NCBI GenBank assembly: GCA_958446555.1
Contig: CAUCWU010000061.1
Coordinates: forward strand, 1 to 9,890
Origin: an uncultured Lachnospiraceae bacterium
GTDB lineage: Bacteria > Bacillota > Clostridia > Lachnospirales > Lachnospiraceae
DNA: 9,890 nucleotides
Reading direction: 5' to 3'
Shown: positions 1-6,572 of the stretch, in pieces
Layout: each line of letters starts with the position of its first letter
Position numbering within the stretch: the first letter of the stretch is position 1
The notes under the pieces: generated by a model
What the model saw: the letters and a program-made list of their open reading frames with translations, nothing else
What the model was told of the DNA's origin: nothing
Databases searched by the model: none
Program-made: the position numbers and the translations under genes

Positions 1-1
1 T

Positions 2-2023
2 GATCGGGAAAAGAATCTGGCTTTTCAGGTATTGGAGTATGTGCTTTTGGATGCGCCAGGTGCGCCGCTAAAGCAGGCACTTTTGGATGCAGGCATTGGT
101 GTGGACATCTACGGTGGCTTTGAGGATGGTGTGTTACAGCCTTCCTTTGAGGTGACAGCAAAAGGGGCAAGCCCAGAGCAAAAGGACGATTTTGTAAAGA
201 CAATCGAGTCTACGTTACAAAGACTTGTCACAGACGGATTAAACAAGCGTTCACTTCTTGCTGGTTTAAACAGCCTTCAGTTTCGCTTAAAAGAGGGCGA
301 TTTTGGCCGTTGGCCGAAGGGTCTTATGTATGGACTGGATGTCTTTGACAGCTGGCTGTACGATGACAACGCTGCATTTTTGCTGTTAGAGACCGATGAG
401 ACAATGGCATCTCTTTACAAAAAAGCAGAGGGCAATTATTTCGAAGAATTGATAAAAGAATGCCTGCTTGACAATGCATTTGGCGTTGTCGCAATGGCTG
501 TGCCAAAGGCAGGTCTTGATGCAGAGAATGAGGCAAAGGTTGCAGCCAAGCTTCAGGCATACAAGGATACACTATCAAAGGAAGAGATCGACGAGATTGT
601 GCGCCATACAAAGGAATTAGCAGAGTATCAGGAGACACCAAGCACAAAAGAGGAGCTTGAGACGGTTCCAATGTTAACGAGAGCAGATCTGACCAGAGAC
701 GTGTTACCACTGTACAATGAGGAGCGCACGATTGCAGGTGTTCCGGTATTGTTCCACGAGATGTCCACAAAGGAGATTGGCTATTTAGAACTGGTATTTA
801 ATGCTGATTTTGCAAGCCTAGAGGAACTGCCATATGTATCTTTATTAAAGGAAATTTTGGGTGTTGTTGCTGCAGGACCATACAGCTATACTGAGTTAAT
901 GGACGAGGTCAATATCCACACTGGCGGTATTGATCCAGGATTTGTTGTGTTGCAGCCAGAGACGGGCCGCCCAACGATTCGTTTCTCATTCAGAGTCAAG
1001 TCATTCTACAAGGATCTTAATACAGCTGTAAAATTGACTGAGCAGATCATGGATCACTCTGATCTTTCAAACGAGAAACGTCTGTTTGAGATTATCGGTG
1101 AGACGCGCTCTCAGCTGTATGAGCGATTAAAGAGTGCTGGTCACAATACGGCAGTGAAACGTGCATCCTCATACCACAGCGAGTCTGGCTATCTGAATGA
1201 GCTGATGACTGGCATTTCGTTCTACGAATTTTTAAATGATCTGTATGAGCATTTTGAAGAGCGAAAGGGCGTCGTAATTGAAAAGTTAAATTCCGTCAGC
1301 CACAGATTGTTTAACAAACAGTCGCTTCTCATCAGCTTCACAGCCGATGAAAACGGATACAAAAAGCTTGAGGCATCTGTAGCGATATTGACAGAGCAGA
1401 TGACAGATGAGCCTTTTGTAAAAACCGACTGGAAGATGCCGCTCGAAAAGAAAAATGAGGGGATCTGCTGTGCATCTCAGATTCAATTTGTTGCAAGAAC
1501 CGGAAATTATAAGACGGCTGGTCTTCCATTTAGAGGAGAGCTTTTAGTCTTGCAGAACATATTAAATTATGATTATCTGTGGATTCGTCTTCGTGTAAAG
1601 GGTGGAGCTTACGGCTGCATGTCCGGCATGGGACGCGACGGTGATTGCTATATGGTATCTTATTTGGACCCGAAGCTTTCCGAGACCAACGAAACCTACG
1701 AGCAGCTTCCAGAATATCTCGAGAAGTTTAATCAGGATGAGAGAAGCATGGATCGCTTCGTCATTGGTGCAATCAGTGAAATGGATATCCCGAAAAATCC
1801 GGCTGCCCTTGGCGTGAGAGGATTGACTGCTTATTTGAGTGGTATCACAATCGAGACGCTTCAAAAAGAGAGAGACGAGGTGCTGCATGCAGATGCCAAG
1901 GCAATTCGCAGTTTGGCACCGTATGCAAAGGCAGTGCTTCGTGAGAGCTGCTTATGTGTAGTCGGAAACGAGAACAAAATTAAGGAAAATCAAGCGCTGT
2001 TTGATACAGTACGTTCATTATAA
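2..2023 (+). CDS. M16C-family zinc metallopeptidase (presequence protease/insulinase-like), C-terminal part
   Basis: The reading frame is open from position 2, so the gene starts upstream; 673 residues are visible of a family usually about 970 long. M16C enzymes (PreP, Cym1, falcilysin) are clam-shaped peptidases that degrade peptides inside a closed chamber. The zinc-binding HxxEH motif lies in the missing N-terminal domain and cannot be checked. The visible part fits the second half of the hinge and the two C-terminal domains. The stretch coding YTELMDEVNIHTGG (about 885-930) is typical of the third domain. RLRVKGGAYG at 1586-1615 is the conserved C-terminal motif whose Arg and Tyr help hold the substrate. 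The TTG at 32 is internal, because the frame continues upstream with family-like sequence. There is no signal peptide in view; a cytosolic location is usual for bacterial members. The stop is 11 bases before era, so co-transcription is likely. Confidence 0.9.
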   Translation, partial: DREKNLAFQVLEYVLLDAPGAPLKQALLDAGIGVDIYGGFEDGVLQPSFEVTAKGASPEQKDDFVKTIESTLQRLVTDGLNKRSLLAGLNSLQFRLKEGDFGRWPKGLMYGLDVFDSWLYDDNAAFLLLETDETMASLYKKAEGNYFEELIKECLLDNAFGVVAMAVPKAGLDAENEAKVAAKLQAYKDTLSKEEIDEIVRHTKELAEYQETPSTKEELETVPMLTRADLTRDVLPLYNEERTIAGVPVLFHEMSTKEIGYLELVFNADFASLEELPYVSLLKEILGVVAAGPYSYTELMDEVNIHTGGIDPGFVVLQPETGRPTIRFSFRVKSFYKDLNTAVKLTEQIMDHSDLSNEKRLFEIIGETRSQLYERLKSAGHNTAVKRASSYHSESGYLNELMTGISFYEFLNDLYEHFEERKGVVIEKLNSVSHRLFNKQSLLISFTADENGYKKLEASVAILTEQMTDEPFVKTDWKMPLEKKNEGICCASQIQFVARTGNYKTAGLPFRGELLVLQNILNYDYLWIRLRVKGGAYGCMSGMGRDGDCYMVSYLDPKLSETNETYEQLPEYLEKFNQDERSMDRFVIGAISEMDIPKNPAALGVRGLTAYLSGITIETLQKERDEVLHADAKAIRSLAPYAKAVLRESCLCVVGNENKIKENQALFDTVRSL

Positions 2024-2034
2024 GAAAGGAAACT

Positions 2035-2940
2035 ATGGAAAAACAGAAAAAATCAGGCTTTATCGCACTTGTCGGCCGTCCGAATGTCGGAAAATCCACA
2101 CTGATGAATCATCTGATTGGTCAGAAGATTGCAATTACATCGAGAAAGCCGCAGACAACAAGAAATCAGATCCGCACCGTCTATACCGATGAGCGCGGAC
2201 AGGCTGTTTTTTTGGATACACCGGGTATCCACAAGGCGCAGAATCGCCTTGGAACCTATATGGTTGAGGTGGCGCAGAAGACATTTTCACAGGCCGATAT
2301 TGTGATGTGGCTGGTTGAACCAACGACATTTATCGGAAGAGGAGAGCAGGAGATTGCAAAGAAGCTTCGCCAGTTAAAATGCCCAGTCTTTTTGATTGTC
2401 AATAAGACCGACACCGTAAAGAAGGAAGCAGTGGCTGAGTGCATCAAGGCATACCGCCAGATCGTGGATTTCAATGAGGTGGTAGCCGTTTCTGCTCTTA
2501 GAAGTGTCAACACCGATACCTTGCTTGACACGGTATTTCGTTATCTGCCGTATGGCCCGATGTATTACGATGAGGATACCGTCACCGATCAGCCGATGAG
2601 ACAGATTGCAGCAGAGATGATCCGCGAGAAGGCACTTAGACGCTTGCAGGAGGAGATTCCACACGGAATCGCAGTCACAATCGAGACGATGAAGGAACGC
2701 CCAGACGGCTCTGTTATGGATATTGAGGCATCAATCATCTGTGAGCGAGAGTCCCATAAGGGCATCATCATTGGAAAAGGCGGCTCTATGTTAAAGGCCA
2801 TCGGAACCGATGCGCGCCGCGATATCGAAGATATGTTAGAGATGAAGGTCAACTTAAAACTGTTTGTCAAGGTTCGAAAGGACTGGAGAGACAGTGATCT
2901 CTACATGAAGAACTTTGGATATCATGAGGATGAGCAGTAA
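2035..2940 (+). CDS. era: GTPase Era, 30S ribosome assembly factor
   Basis: Era is a GTPase that binds the 3' end of 16S rRNA through a C-terminal KH domain and acts late in 30S subunit maturation. All the G motifs are visible in the 301-residue product: G1 GRPNVGKST at residues 14-22, switch I around QTTRN at 40-44, G3 DTPGIH at 61-66, G4 NKTD at 123-126 and G5 SAL at 153-155. The KH-domain GKGG loop is at 247-250. Length matches the family norm (about 300) and nothing is missing. The ATG is preceded by AAAGGA at 2025-2030, four bases upstream, slightly close but usable. It follows the peptidase gene by 11 bases and precedes recO by 17, so the three probably share a transcript whose promoter lies outside the window. 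Era followed by recO is a common Firmicute order. Confidence 0.98.
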   Translation: MEKQKKSGFIALVGRPNVGKSTLMNHLIGQKIAITSRKPQTTRNQIRTVYTDERGQAVFLDTPGIHKAQNRLGTYMVEVAQKTFSQADIVMWLVEPTTFIGRGEQEIAKKLRQLKCPVFLIVNKTDTVKKEAVAECIKAYRQIVDFNEVVAVSALRSVNTDTLLDTVFRYLPYGPMYYDEDTVTDQPMRQIAAEMIREKALRRLQEEIPHGIAVTIETMKERPDGSVMDIEASIICERESHKGIIIGKGGSMLKAIGTDARRDIEDMLEMKVNLKLFVKVRKDWRDSDLYMKNFGYHEDEQ

Positions 2941-2957
2941 GTTAGAGAGGAATGAAA

Positions 2958-3737
2958 ATGGATGCGATTACGGTGAGCGGAATGGTGCTCTCGGCGATGC
3001 CGATTGGCGAATATGATAGGCGAATTGTACTGCTGACGACGGATCTGGGGCGAATCAGTGCATTTGTGCGCGGCGCGAGACGACCAAACAGCTCTCTGCT
3101 TGCCGCAGCTCGTCCATTTTCGATGGGGGAGTTTACGCTTCATATAGGCCGTGATTCCTACACGGTGCAGTCAGCCTCAATCAAGGAATATTTTGAAGCA
3201 ATCAATGCAGATGTAATCAAGATGGCTTACGGCTGCTATTTTTTAGAGGCAGCAGGCTTTGCCTCAGAGGAAAACGAAGATGCAAGAGAACTGCTAAATC
3301 TACTCTATTTTTCATTAAAGGCGCTGGAAAATGCGTCCATTCCAGATGAGCTAGTGCGCCTGATTTATGAGATTCGCCTGTTTGGCATTCAGGGTATCTA
3401 TCCACAGGTATTTGAGTGCAGTGTATGTGGCAAGAAGCTGACAAGAGGATGGCTTTCTATAGAGCGCGGAAACTGTGCCTGTGAGGATTGCGCAAAGCAA
3501 AAATCAAAGACAGACCCACGCTCTCGCACTTGGATTCACCTAGAAGAGTCCCCCATGTACACACTCCAATATATCTTAACAGCCCCACTAGGAAAACTCT
3601 ATACATTTTGTGTAGAAAAGCCAGTGCAGCAGGTTCTAAGCGATCTTGCAGCCAATTGGAGAAGACGATACTTTCCGCGCGAATTCAAATCGTTGACGGT
3701 GTTAGATGAGATGGAACAATTCGCGCAGGTAAGGTAA
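2958..3737 (+). CDS. recO: DNA repair protein RecO
   Basis: RecO is a recombination mediator that, with RecR, loads RecA onto SSB-coated single-stranded DNA in gap repair. The N-terminal part (ITVSGMVLS, then GEYDRRIVLLT and a RISAFVRGARRP-like segment) is the RecO OB-fold signature. A zinc-finger-like cluster follows with Cys154, Cys157, Cys175 and Cys178; an extra Cys173 sits beside it. The C-terminal YFPREFKSL segment is also usual. The product is 259 residues, normal for the family. Two ATGs compete. The one at 2952 sits one base after AGAGG (2946-2950), too close to work well, while the ATG at 2958 is seven bases from it, so I choose 2958; the longer form adds only Met-Lys. It lies 17 bases after era. 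No U-tailed terminator is visible after it; the next gene has its own promoter. Confidence 0.96.
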   Translation: MDAITVSGMVLSAMPIGEYDRRIVLLTTDLGRISAFVRGARRPNSSLLAAARPFSMGEFTLHIGRDSYTVQSASIKEYFEAINADVIKMAYGCYFLEAAGFASEENEDARELLNLLYFSLKALENASIPDELVRLIYEIRLFGIQGIYPQVFECSVCGKKLTRGWLSIERGNCACEDCAKQKSKTDPRSRTWIHLEESPMYTLQYILTAPLGKLYTFCVEKPVQQVLSDLAANWRRRYFPREFKSLTVLDEMEQFAQVR

Positions 3738-3807
3738 TGGGATGCAGATAATGCAAAATGTCGAGATAATTGTAAAGAAAAGTTAATGAAATCGGAAGAT
3801 TTTGTAC

Positions 3808-3836
3808 TTGAAATATTCGCCAAGATACCATAGAAT
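3808..3836 (+). promoter_or_regulatory. Predicted sigma-A promoter of the lipoprotein gene
   Basis: TTGAAA (3808-3813), a 17-base spacer and TAGAAT (3831-3836) match the housekeeping consensus in five of six bases in each box. The start of transcription is expected near 3843, giving a leader of about 55 bases. It lies in the 160-base gap between recO and the lipoprotein gene, so that gene need not depend on read-through from the era-recO transcript. Confidence 0.65.
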
Positions 3837-3853
3837 GTATAAAAGGTTAGTCT

Positions 3854-3870
3854 CTGCCGAAAAGAGGCAG
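3854..3870 (+). other. Small stem-loop in the lipoprotein mRNA leader
   Basis: CTGCC (3854-3858) and GGCAG (3866-3870) form a 5-bp stem around a 7-base loop. It sits about 10 bases inside the predicted transcript and 12 bases before the ribosome binding site. It has no U tract, so it is not a terminator. It could be a 5' stabilising hairpin, but a stem this short can arise by chance. Confidence 0.35.
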
Positions 3871-3897
3871 TAACAGCAAATGAGAGGAAAGAAAAGC

Positions 3898-4581
3898 ATG
3901 AGAAACAGGATGATACGGATAAAAACAGTTGGTCTTATGGCGGGCGTGCTTGCGGCAGTCAGTCTGTCAGGCTGCGGATTGTTTACGAAGTCATATGACT
4001 TCACAGAGGCCGAAAACAGCATTTACGTGGAAGACAATGCGACAATCCGTGCTGCCATGATTTCTGACTTTGATAAGGATTACTACAGCATTGATGAACT
4101 CGCTGGTGTGGCACAGCAGGAAGCATTGTCCTTCAATAAGAGTGTTTATGGTTGTGCATATTACAGCTACGATCAGATGACAAAGGAAGAAAAGGACAGC
4201 ATTCTTCTTCCGGTATGCTATGAGTCTGCGACAGTTAAGGATAAAAAGGCAAGTGTGGTATTCACCTATGCAAACGGAGATACCTATACAGGCTTCAATT
4301 CTGCTGAGATTCAGACAGCAGGCGGTAGCAAGCTTTACACATCACAGCTTGGCAGCAGTACAATGGCTCTTAGCGGTGAGTTTGTCAGCAGTGATGGAAA
4401 GACGAGTGTTACCGCAGAAGATGTGATGAAAAAGACCGATTATTGTCTGGTGTATGCTGATTATCCGGTGACGGTATTTGGCGAGCATGATATTGCATAT
4501 GTATCTTCAAATGTTACGATTCTGGCATCAAACTGTGCACAGATCACCGGAAATGATGGGGCATATATCATTTTTAAATGA
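3898..4581 (+). CDS. Lipoprotein of unknown function
   Basis: I do not recognise this 227-residue protein. Its N-terminus is a lipoprotein signal: basic residues (Arg2, Arg4, Arg7, Lys9), a hydrophobic stretch at about 11-22 and the lipobox LSGC with Cys26 as the predicted lipidated residue. It is therefore probably tethered to the outer face of the cytoplasmic membrane. The mature part is rich in Ser, Thr, Tyr, Asp and Ala, has no further membrane segment, and looks like one soluble domain, with an N-terminal segment of helical character and a Ser/Thr-rich remainder likely to be beta. It has four more cysteines (86, 107, 183, 213), enough for two disulfides. The ATG at 3898 is preceded by AGAGGAAAG (3883-3891) at good distance. 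An in-frame ATG at 3880 has no such site and would add six residues before the signal. It has its own promoter and sits between recO and glyQS. The function remains open. Confidence 0.88.
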   Translation: MRNRMIRIKTVGLMAGVLAAVSLSGCGLFTKSYDFTEAENSIYVEDNATIRAAMISDFDKDYYSIDELAGVAQQEALSFNKSVYGCAYYSYDQMTKEEKDSILLPVCYESATVKDKKASVVFTYANGDTYTGFNSAEIQTAGGSKLYTSQLGSSTMALSGEFVSSDGKTSVTAEDVMKKTDYCLVYADYPVTVFGEHDIAYVSSNVTILASNCAQITGNDGAYIIFK

Positions 4582-4596
4582 TACTAGGGTCGAAAA

Positions 4597-4635
4597 GTCA
4601 CAAGCTGATCATGCTTGCATGAATAGGCTTGTGAC
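4597..4635. repeat. Large inverted repeat after the lipoprotein gene
   Basis: GTCACAAGC (4597-4605) and GCTTGTGAC (4627-4635) form a perfect 9-bp stem. Inside it, TCATG (4609-4613) and CATGA (4618-4622) form a second 5-bp stem around CTTG. CAAGC (4601-4605) can instead pair with GCTTG at 4613-4617, and GACCC at its 3' end could pair with GGGTC at 4588-4592, so more than one fold is possible. It starts 15 bases after the lipoprotein stop and ends before the glyQS promoter, the place for a transcript end. No U tract follows on the plus strand, so I do not call it a standard intrinsic terminator. Confidence 0.7.
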
Positions 4636-4664
4636 CCTGTTGGGTAAAAAATCAAAAAATAGGA

Positions 4665-4693
4665 TTGCGCAAATTCGCACAGTCTGATATGAT
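4665..4693 (+). promoter_or_regulatory. Predicted sigma-A promoter of glyQS, extended -10
   Basis: TTGCGC (4665-4670), a 17-base spacer and TATGAT (4688-4693) form a promoter, strengthened by the TG at 4685-4686 that makes an extended -10. Transcription should begin near 4700, leaving a leader of only about 43 bases before the glycyl-tRNA synthetase ATG. That is too short for a T-box. Confidence 0.65.
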
Positions 4694-4706
4694 TAGTTTG
4701 ATTTAC

Positions 4707-4722
4707 GCGACAGCACTGTCGC
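4707..4722 (+). other. Stem-loop in the glyQS mRNA leader
   Basis: GCGACA (4707-4712) and TGTCGC (4717-4722) form a perfect 6-bp stem around the tetraloop GCAC. It lies a few bases inside the predicted transcript and 5 bases before the ribosome binding site AAGAGGA (4727-4733). No U tract follows. A role in mRNA stability or in keeping the ribosome site open is plausible but inferred. Confidence 0.5.
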
Positions 4723-4742
4723 AGAAAAGAGGATGAACGATT

Positions 4743-6131
4743 ATGGAAAAGACGTTAGAGAAAATTGTAGCGCTTGCAAAATCCAGAGGTTTTGTATATC
4801 CGGGTTCCGAGATCTACGGTGGTCTGGCAAATACCTGGGATTACGGTAATCTTGGTGTTGAGCTCAAGAATAATGTAAAGAAGGCATGGTGGCAGAAGTT
4901 TGTTACCGGTAATCCTTACAATGTCGGTGTAGACTGTGCGATCTTAATGAATCCACAGACATGGGTAGCATCTGGACATCTGGGCGGCTTCTCTGATCCG
5001 CTTATGGATTGTAAGTGCTGTCATGAGCGTTTCCGCGCTGATAAGCTGATCGAGGATTATTATGCAGAGCAGGGCCAGGAGCCAGAAAAGCCAATTGATG
5101 GTTGGACAACTCAAGAGATGAAGGACTTCATCGACGAGAAGAATATCTGCTGTCCGACCTGTGGAAAGCATGATTTCACTGATATTCGTCAGTTCAACCT
5201 GATGTTTAAGACCTTCCAGGGTGTTACCGAGGATGCAAAGAATACAGTATATCTTCGTCCGGAGACTGCACAGGGTATTTTCGTAAACTTCAAGAATGTA
5301 CAGAGAACTTCCCGTAAGAAGCTTCCATTTGGTATCGGCCAGATCGGAAAGTCCTTCCGTAACGAGATTACACCTGGTAACTTCACATTCCGTACCAGAG
5401 AGTTTGAGCAGATGGAGCTTGAGTTTTTCTGTGAGCCAGGAACTGATCTTGAGTGGTTCCAGTATTGGCGTCAGTACTGCATCGACTGGTTAAAGAGCCT
5501 TGGTATCAAGGATGATGAGATGCGTGCAAGAGACCATTCCCCAGAAGAGCTGTGCTTCTACTCTAAGGGAACAACCGATATCGAGTTCTTATTCCCATTT
5601 GGTTGGGGCGAGCTGTGGGGTATCGCAGACCGTACCGATTACGATTTGACTCAGCATCAGAATACATCTGGTGAGGATATGACTTACTTCGATGATGAGA
5701 AGAAGGAGCGTTATATTCCGTATGTTATCGAGCCATCTTTGGGAGCTGACCGTGTAACACTGGCATTCCTGTGTGCAGCATATGACGAGGAAGAGTTAGA
5801 GGGCGGCGATGTTCGTACCGTTCTTCACTTCCATCCGGCACTGGCACCAGTAAAGATCGGTATACTTCCGCTTTCTAAGAAGTTAAACGACGGCGCAATG
5901 AAGGTTTACGAGCAGTTAATCAAGAAGTACAACTGTGAGTTTGATGACCGTGGCGCAATCGGAAAGCGTTATAGAAGACAGGATGAGATCGGTACTCCGT
6001 TCTGCATCACCTACGACTTTGATTCTGAGACCGACGGATGTGTAACCGTACGTGACCGTGATACGATGAAGCAGGAGCGTGTGGCAATTGCAGATCTGAA
6101 GTCCTACTTCGAGGATAAGTTCGATTTCTAA
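4743..6131 (+). CDS. glyQS: Glycyl-tRNA synthetase, single-chain alpha2 type
   Basis: This enzyme charges tRNA-Gly with glycine using ATP (EC 6.1.1.14). The 462-residue product is the homodimeric type, not the alpha2-beta2 type with separate glyQ and glyS genes. The N-terminal GFVYPGSEIYGG and TWDYGNLG segments are family signatures. Cysteine clusters at 90, 92, 93 and at 136, 137, 140 suggest the metal-binding insertion seen in this type. RPETAQG is at 172-178, the motif 2 segment FRNE at 205-208 and the motif 3 segment EPSLGADR at 330-337. The C-terminal part, from about PVKIGILPL, is the anticodon-binding domain. Nothing essential looks absent. The ATG follows AAGAGGA by about nine bases. 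It has its own promoter and a strong terminator, so it is probably monocistronic. Lysine is almost always AAG, suggesting high expression. The enzyme is cytoplasmic. Many annotations name it glyS. Confidence 0.97.
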   Translation: MEKTLEKIVALAKSRGFVYPGSEIYGGLANTWDYGNLGVELKNNVKKAWWQKFVTGNPYNVGVDCAILMNPQTWVASGHLGGFSDPLMDCKCCHERFRADKLIEDYYAEQGQEPEKPIDGWTTQEMKDFIDEKNICCPTCGKHDFTDIRQFNLMFKTFQGVTEDAKNTVYLRPETAQGIFVNFKNVQRTSRKKLPFGIGQIGKSFRNEITPGNFTFRTREFEQMELEFFCEPGTDLEWFQYWRQYCIDWLKSLGIKDDEMRARDHSPEELCFYSKGTTDIEFLFPFGWGELWGIADRTDYDLTQHQNTSGEDMTYFDDEKKERYIPYVIEPSLGADRVTLAFLCAAYDEEELEGGDVRTVLHFHPALAPVKIGILPLSKKLNDGAMKVYEQLIKKYNCEFDDRGAIGKRYRRQDEIGTPFCITYDFDSETDGCVTVRDRDTMKQERVAIADLKSYFEDKFDF

Positions 6132-6186
6132 TTGTTATGAAGTAGCGGAGCAATTCAAATTTATCATATAATAAATTAATAAATGT

Positions 6187-6238
6187 GCACCCAAAGGCGG
6201 GCACTGGGAGAACCAGTCTGTCTTTGGGTGCTTTTTTT
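6187..6238 (+). terminator. Intrinsic terminator of glyQS
   Basis: GCACCCAAAG (6187-6196) and CTTTGGGTGC (6222-6231) form a perfect 10-bp stem followed by seven T (6232-6238). The large loop contains a second stem, ACTGG (6203-6207) with CCAGT (6213-6217). It starts 56 bases after the glyQS stop and is well separated from the gdhA promoters downstream. Confidence 0.92.
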
Positions 6239-6282
6239 GTACTGTGCAATATGGACAGATGAGAAAGTGAAAAATCAACACT

Positions 6283-6312
6283 TTGACACTTTACTACATT
6301 GCATTGTATAAA
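6283..6312 (+). promoter_or_regulatory. Predicted upstream gdhA promoter (P1)
   Basis: A consensus TTGACA (6283-6288), an 18-base spacer and TATAAA (6307-6312, five of six) make the best match to a housekeeping promoter in this gap. Transcription would begin near 6319 and give gdhA a leader of about 250 bases. The region after it is strongly A/T-rich. Confidence 0.6.
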
Positions 6313-6360
6313 TACACAAAAACAGAACAAAAAATTTATTTTATTTTTGAAAAACACCTA

Positions 6361-6389
6361 TTGACGTAATTTAATTCATATAGTACGAT
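6361..6389 (+). promoter_or_regulatory. Predicted downstream gdhA promoter (P2)
   Basis: TTGACG (6361-6366), a 17-base spacer and TACGAT (6384-6389, four of six) form a second promoter about 77 bases below P1. The A/T-rich run at about 6325-6355 just upstream could act as an UP element. Transcription would start near 6396, directly before the structured leader. The two promoters would let gdhA respond to two signals, but that is inference. Confidence 0.5.
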
Positions 6390-6396
6390 ATACGTG

Positions 6397-6567
6397 TCGG
6401 TTTTTTAGACCGGTTACGAAAGACCTCCCGATTGACAGCACAGTTTTGACATCTTAGGGTTCGGGTTGGTAAATAGATCAGAGTGAAAATCAGCATTCAC
6501 TCCGGTGGCTGAATGACTTAGATTCAGACATCGAAAGAGGGTCGCTCCAGAGCGGCAGATTGAGAGG
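6397..6567 (+). promoter_or_regulatory. Structured gdhA mRNA leader with several stem-loops
   Basis: Five stems can be read in order. (1) TCGGT 6397-6401 with ACCGG 6409-6413, one G-U pair. (2) ACC and CCCGA (6423-6431, one bulge) with TCGGG and GGT (6461-6470). (3) GAGTGAA 6481-6487 with TTCACTC 6496-6502. (4) CTGAAT 6509-6514 with ATTCAG 6522-6527. (5) GTCGCT 6541-6546 with AGCGGC 6551-6556, one G-U pair. The gdhA ribosome binding site AGAGG follows at 6563-6567, five bases before the ATG. No U-tailed terminator is evident within it. I do not recognise a known riboswitch class; the conserved bases of the glutamine (glnA) aptamer and the T-box are not visible. It fills most of the 334-base gap between glyQS and gdhA that is not terminator or promoter. 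Confidence 0.5.
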
Positions 6568-6572
6568 TCATA

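Noticed and set aside
32..34. TTG at position 32 as start of the first gene
   Set aside because: The same frame is open to the window edge and the upstream residues (EKNLAFQVLEY) continue the family sequence, so this is an internal codon of a truncated gene.
324..770. 148-codon open frame on the minus strand inside the M16C peptidase gene
   Set aside because: It is fully covered by the better-supported peptidase frame, has no convincing ribosome site and no recognisable protein features.
4582..4742. T-box riboswitch before glycyl-tRNA synthetase
   Set aside because: The gap is only 161 bases, has its own promoter near the gene, and shows no T-box core (AGGGUGGNACCGCG-like) sequence or antiterminator/terminator pair.
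6007..6357. 116-codon open frame on the minus strand over the end of glyQS and its terminator
   Set aside because: It reads through a strong plus-strand terminator and into the end of glyQS, and its sequence looks like chance coding of A/T-rich DNA.
6432..6475. Third gdhA promoter from the TTGACA hexamers at 6432 and 6446
   Set aside because: At 16-19 base spacing the best -10 candidates (TAGGGT, TAAATA) match only three of six bases, and the region is taken up by paired leader sequence.
6397..6567. Glutamine (glnA-type) riboswitch before gdhA
   Set aside because: The characteristic conserved bases of that aptamer are not visible and the stem order does not match; kept only as an unclassified structured leader.
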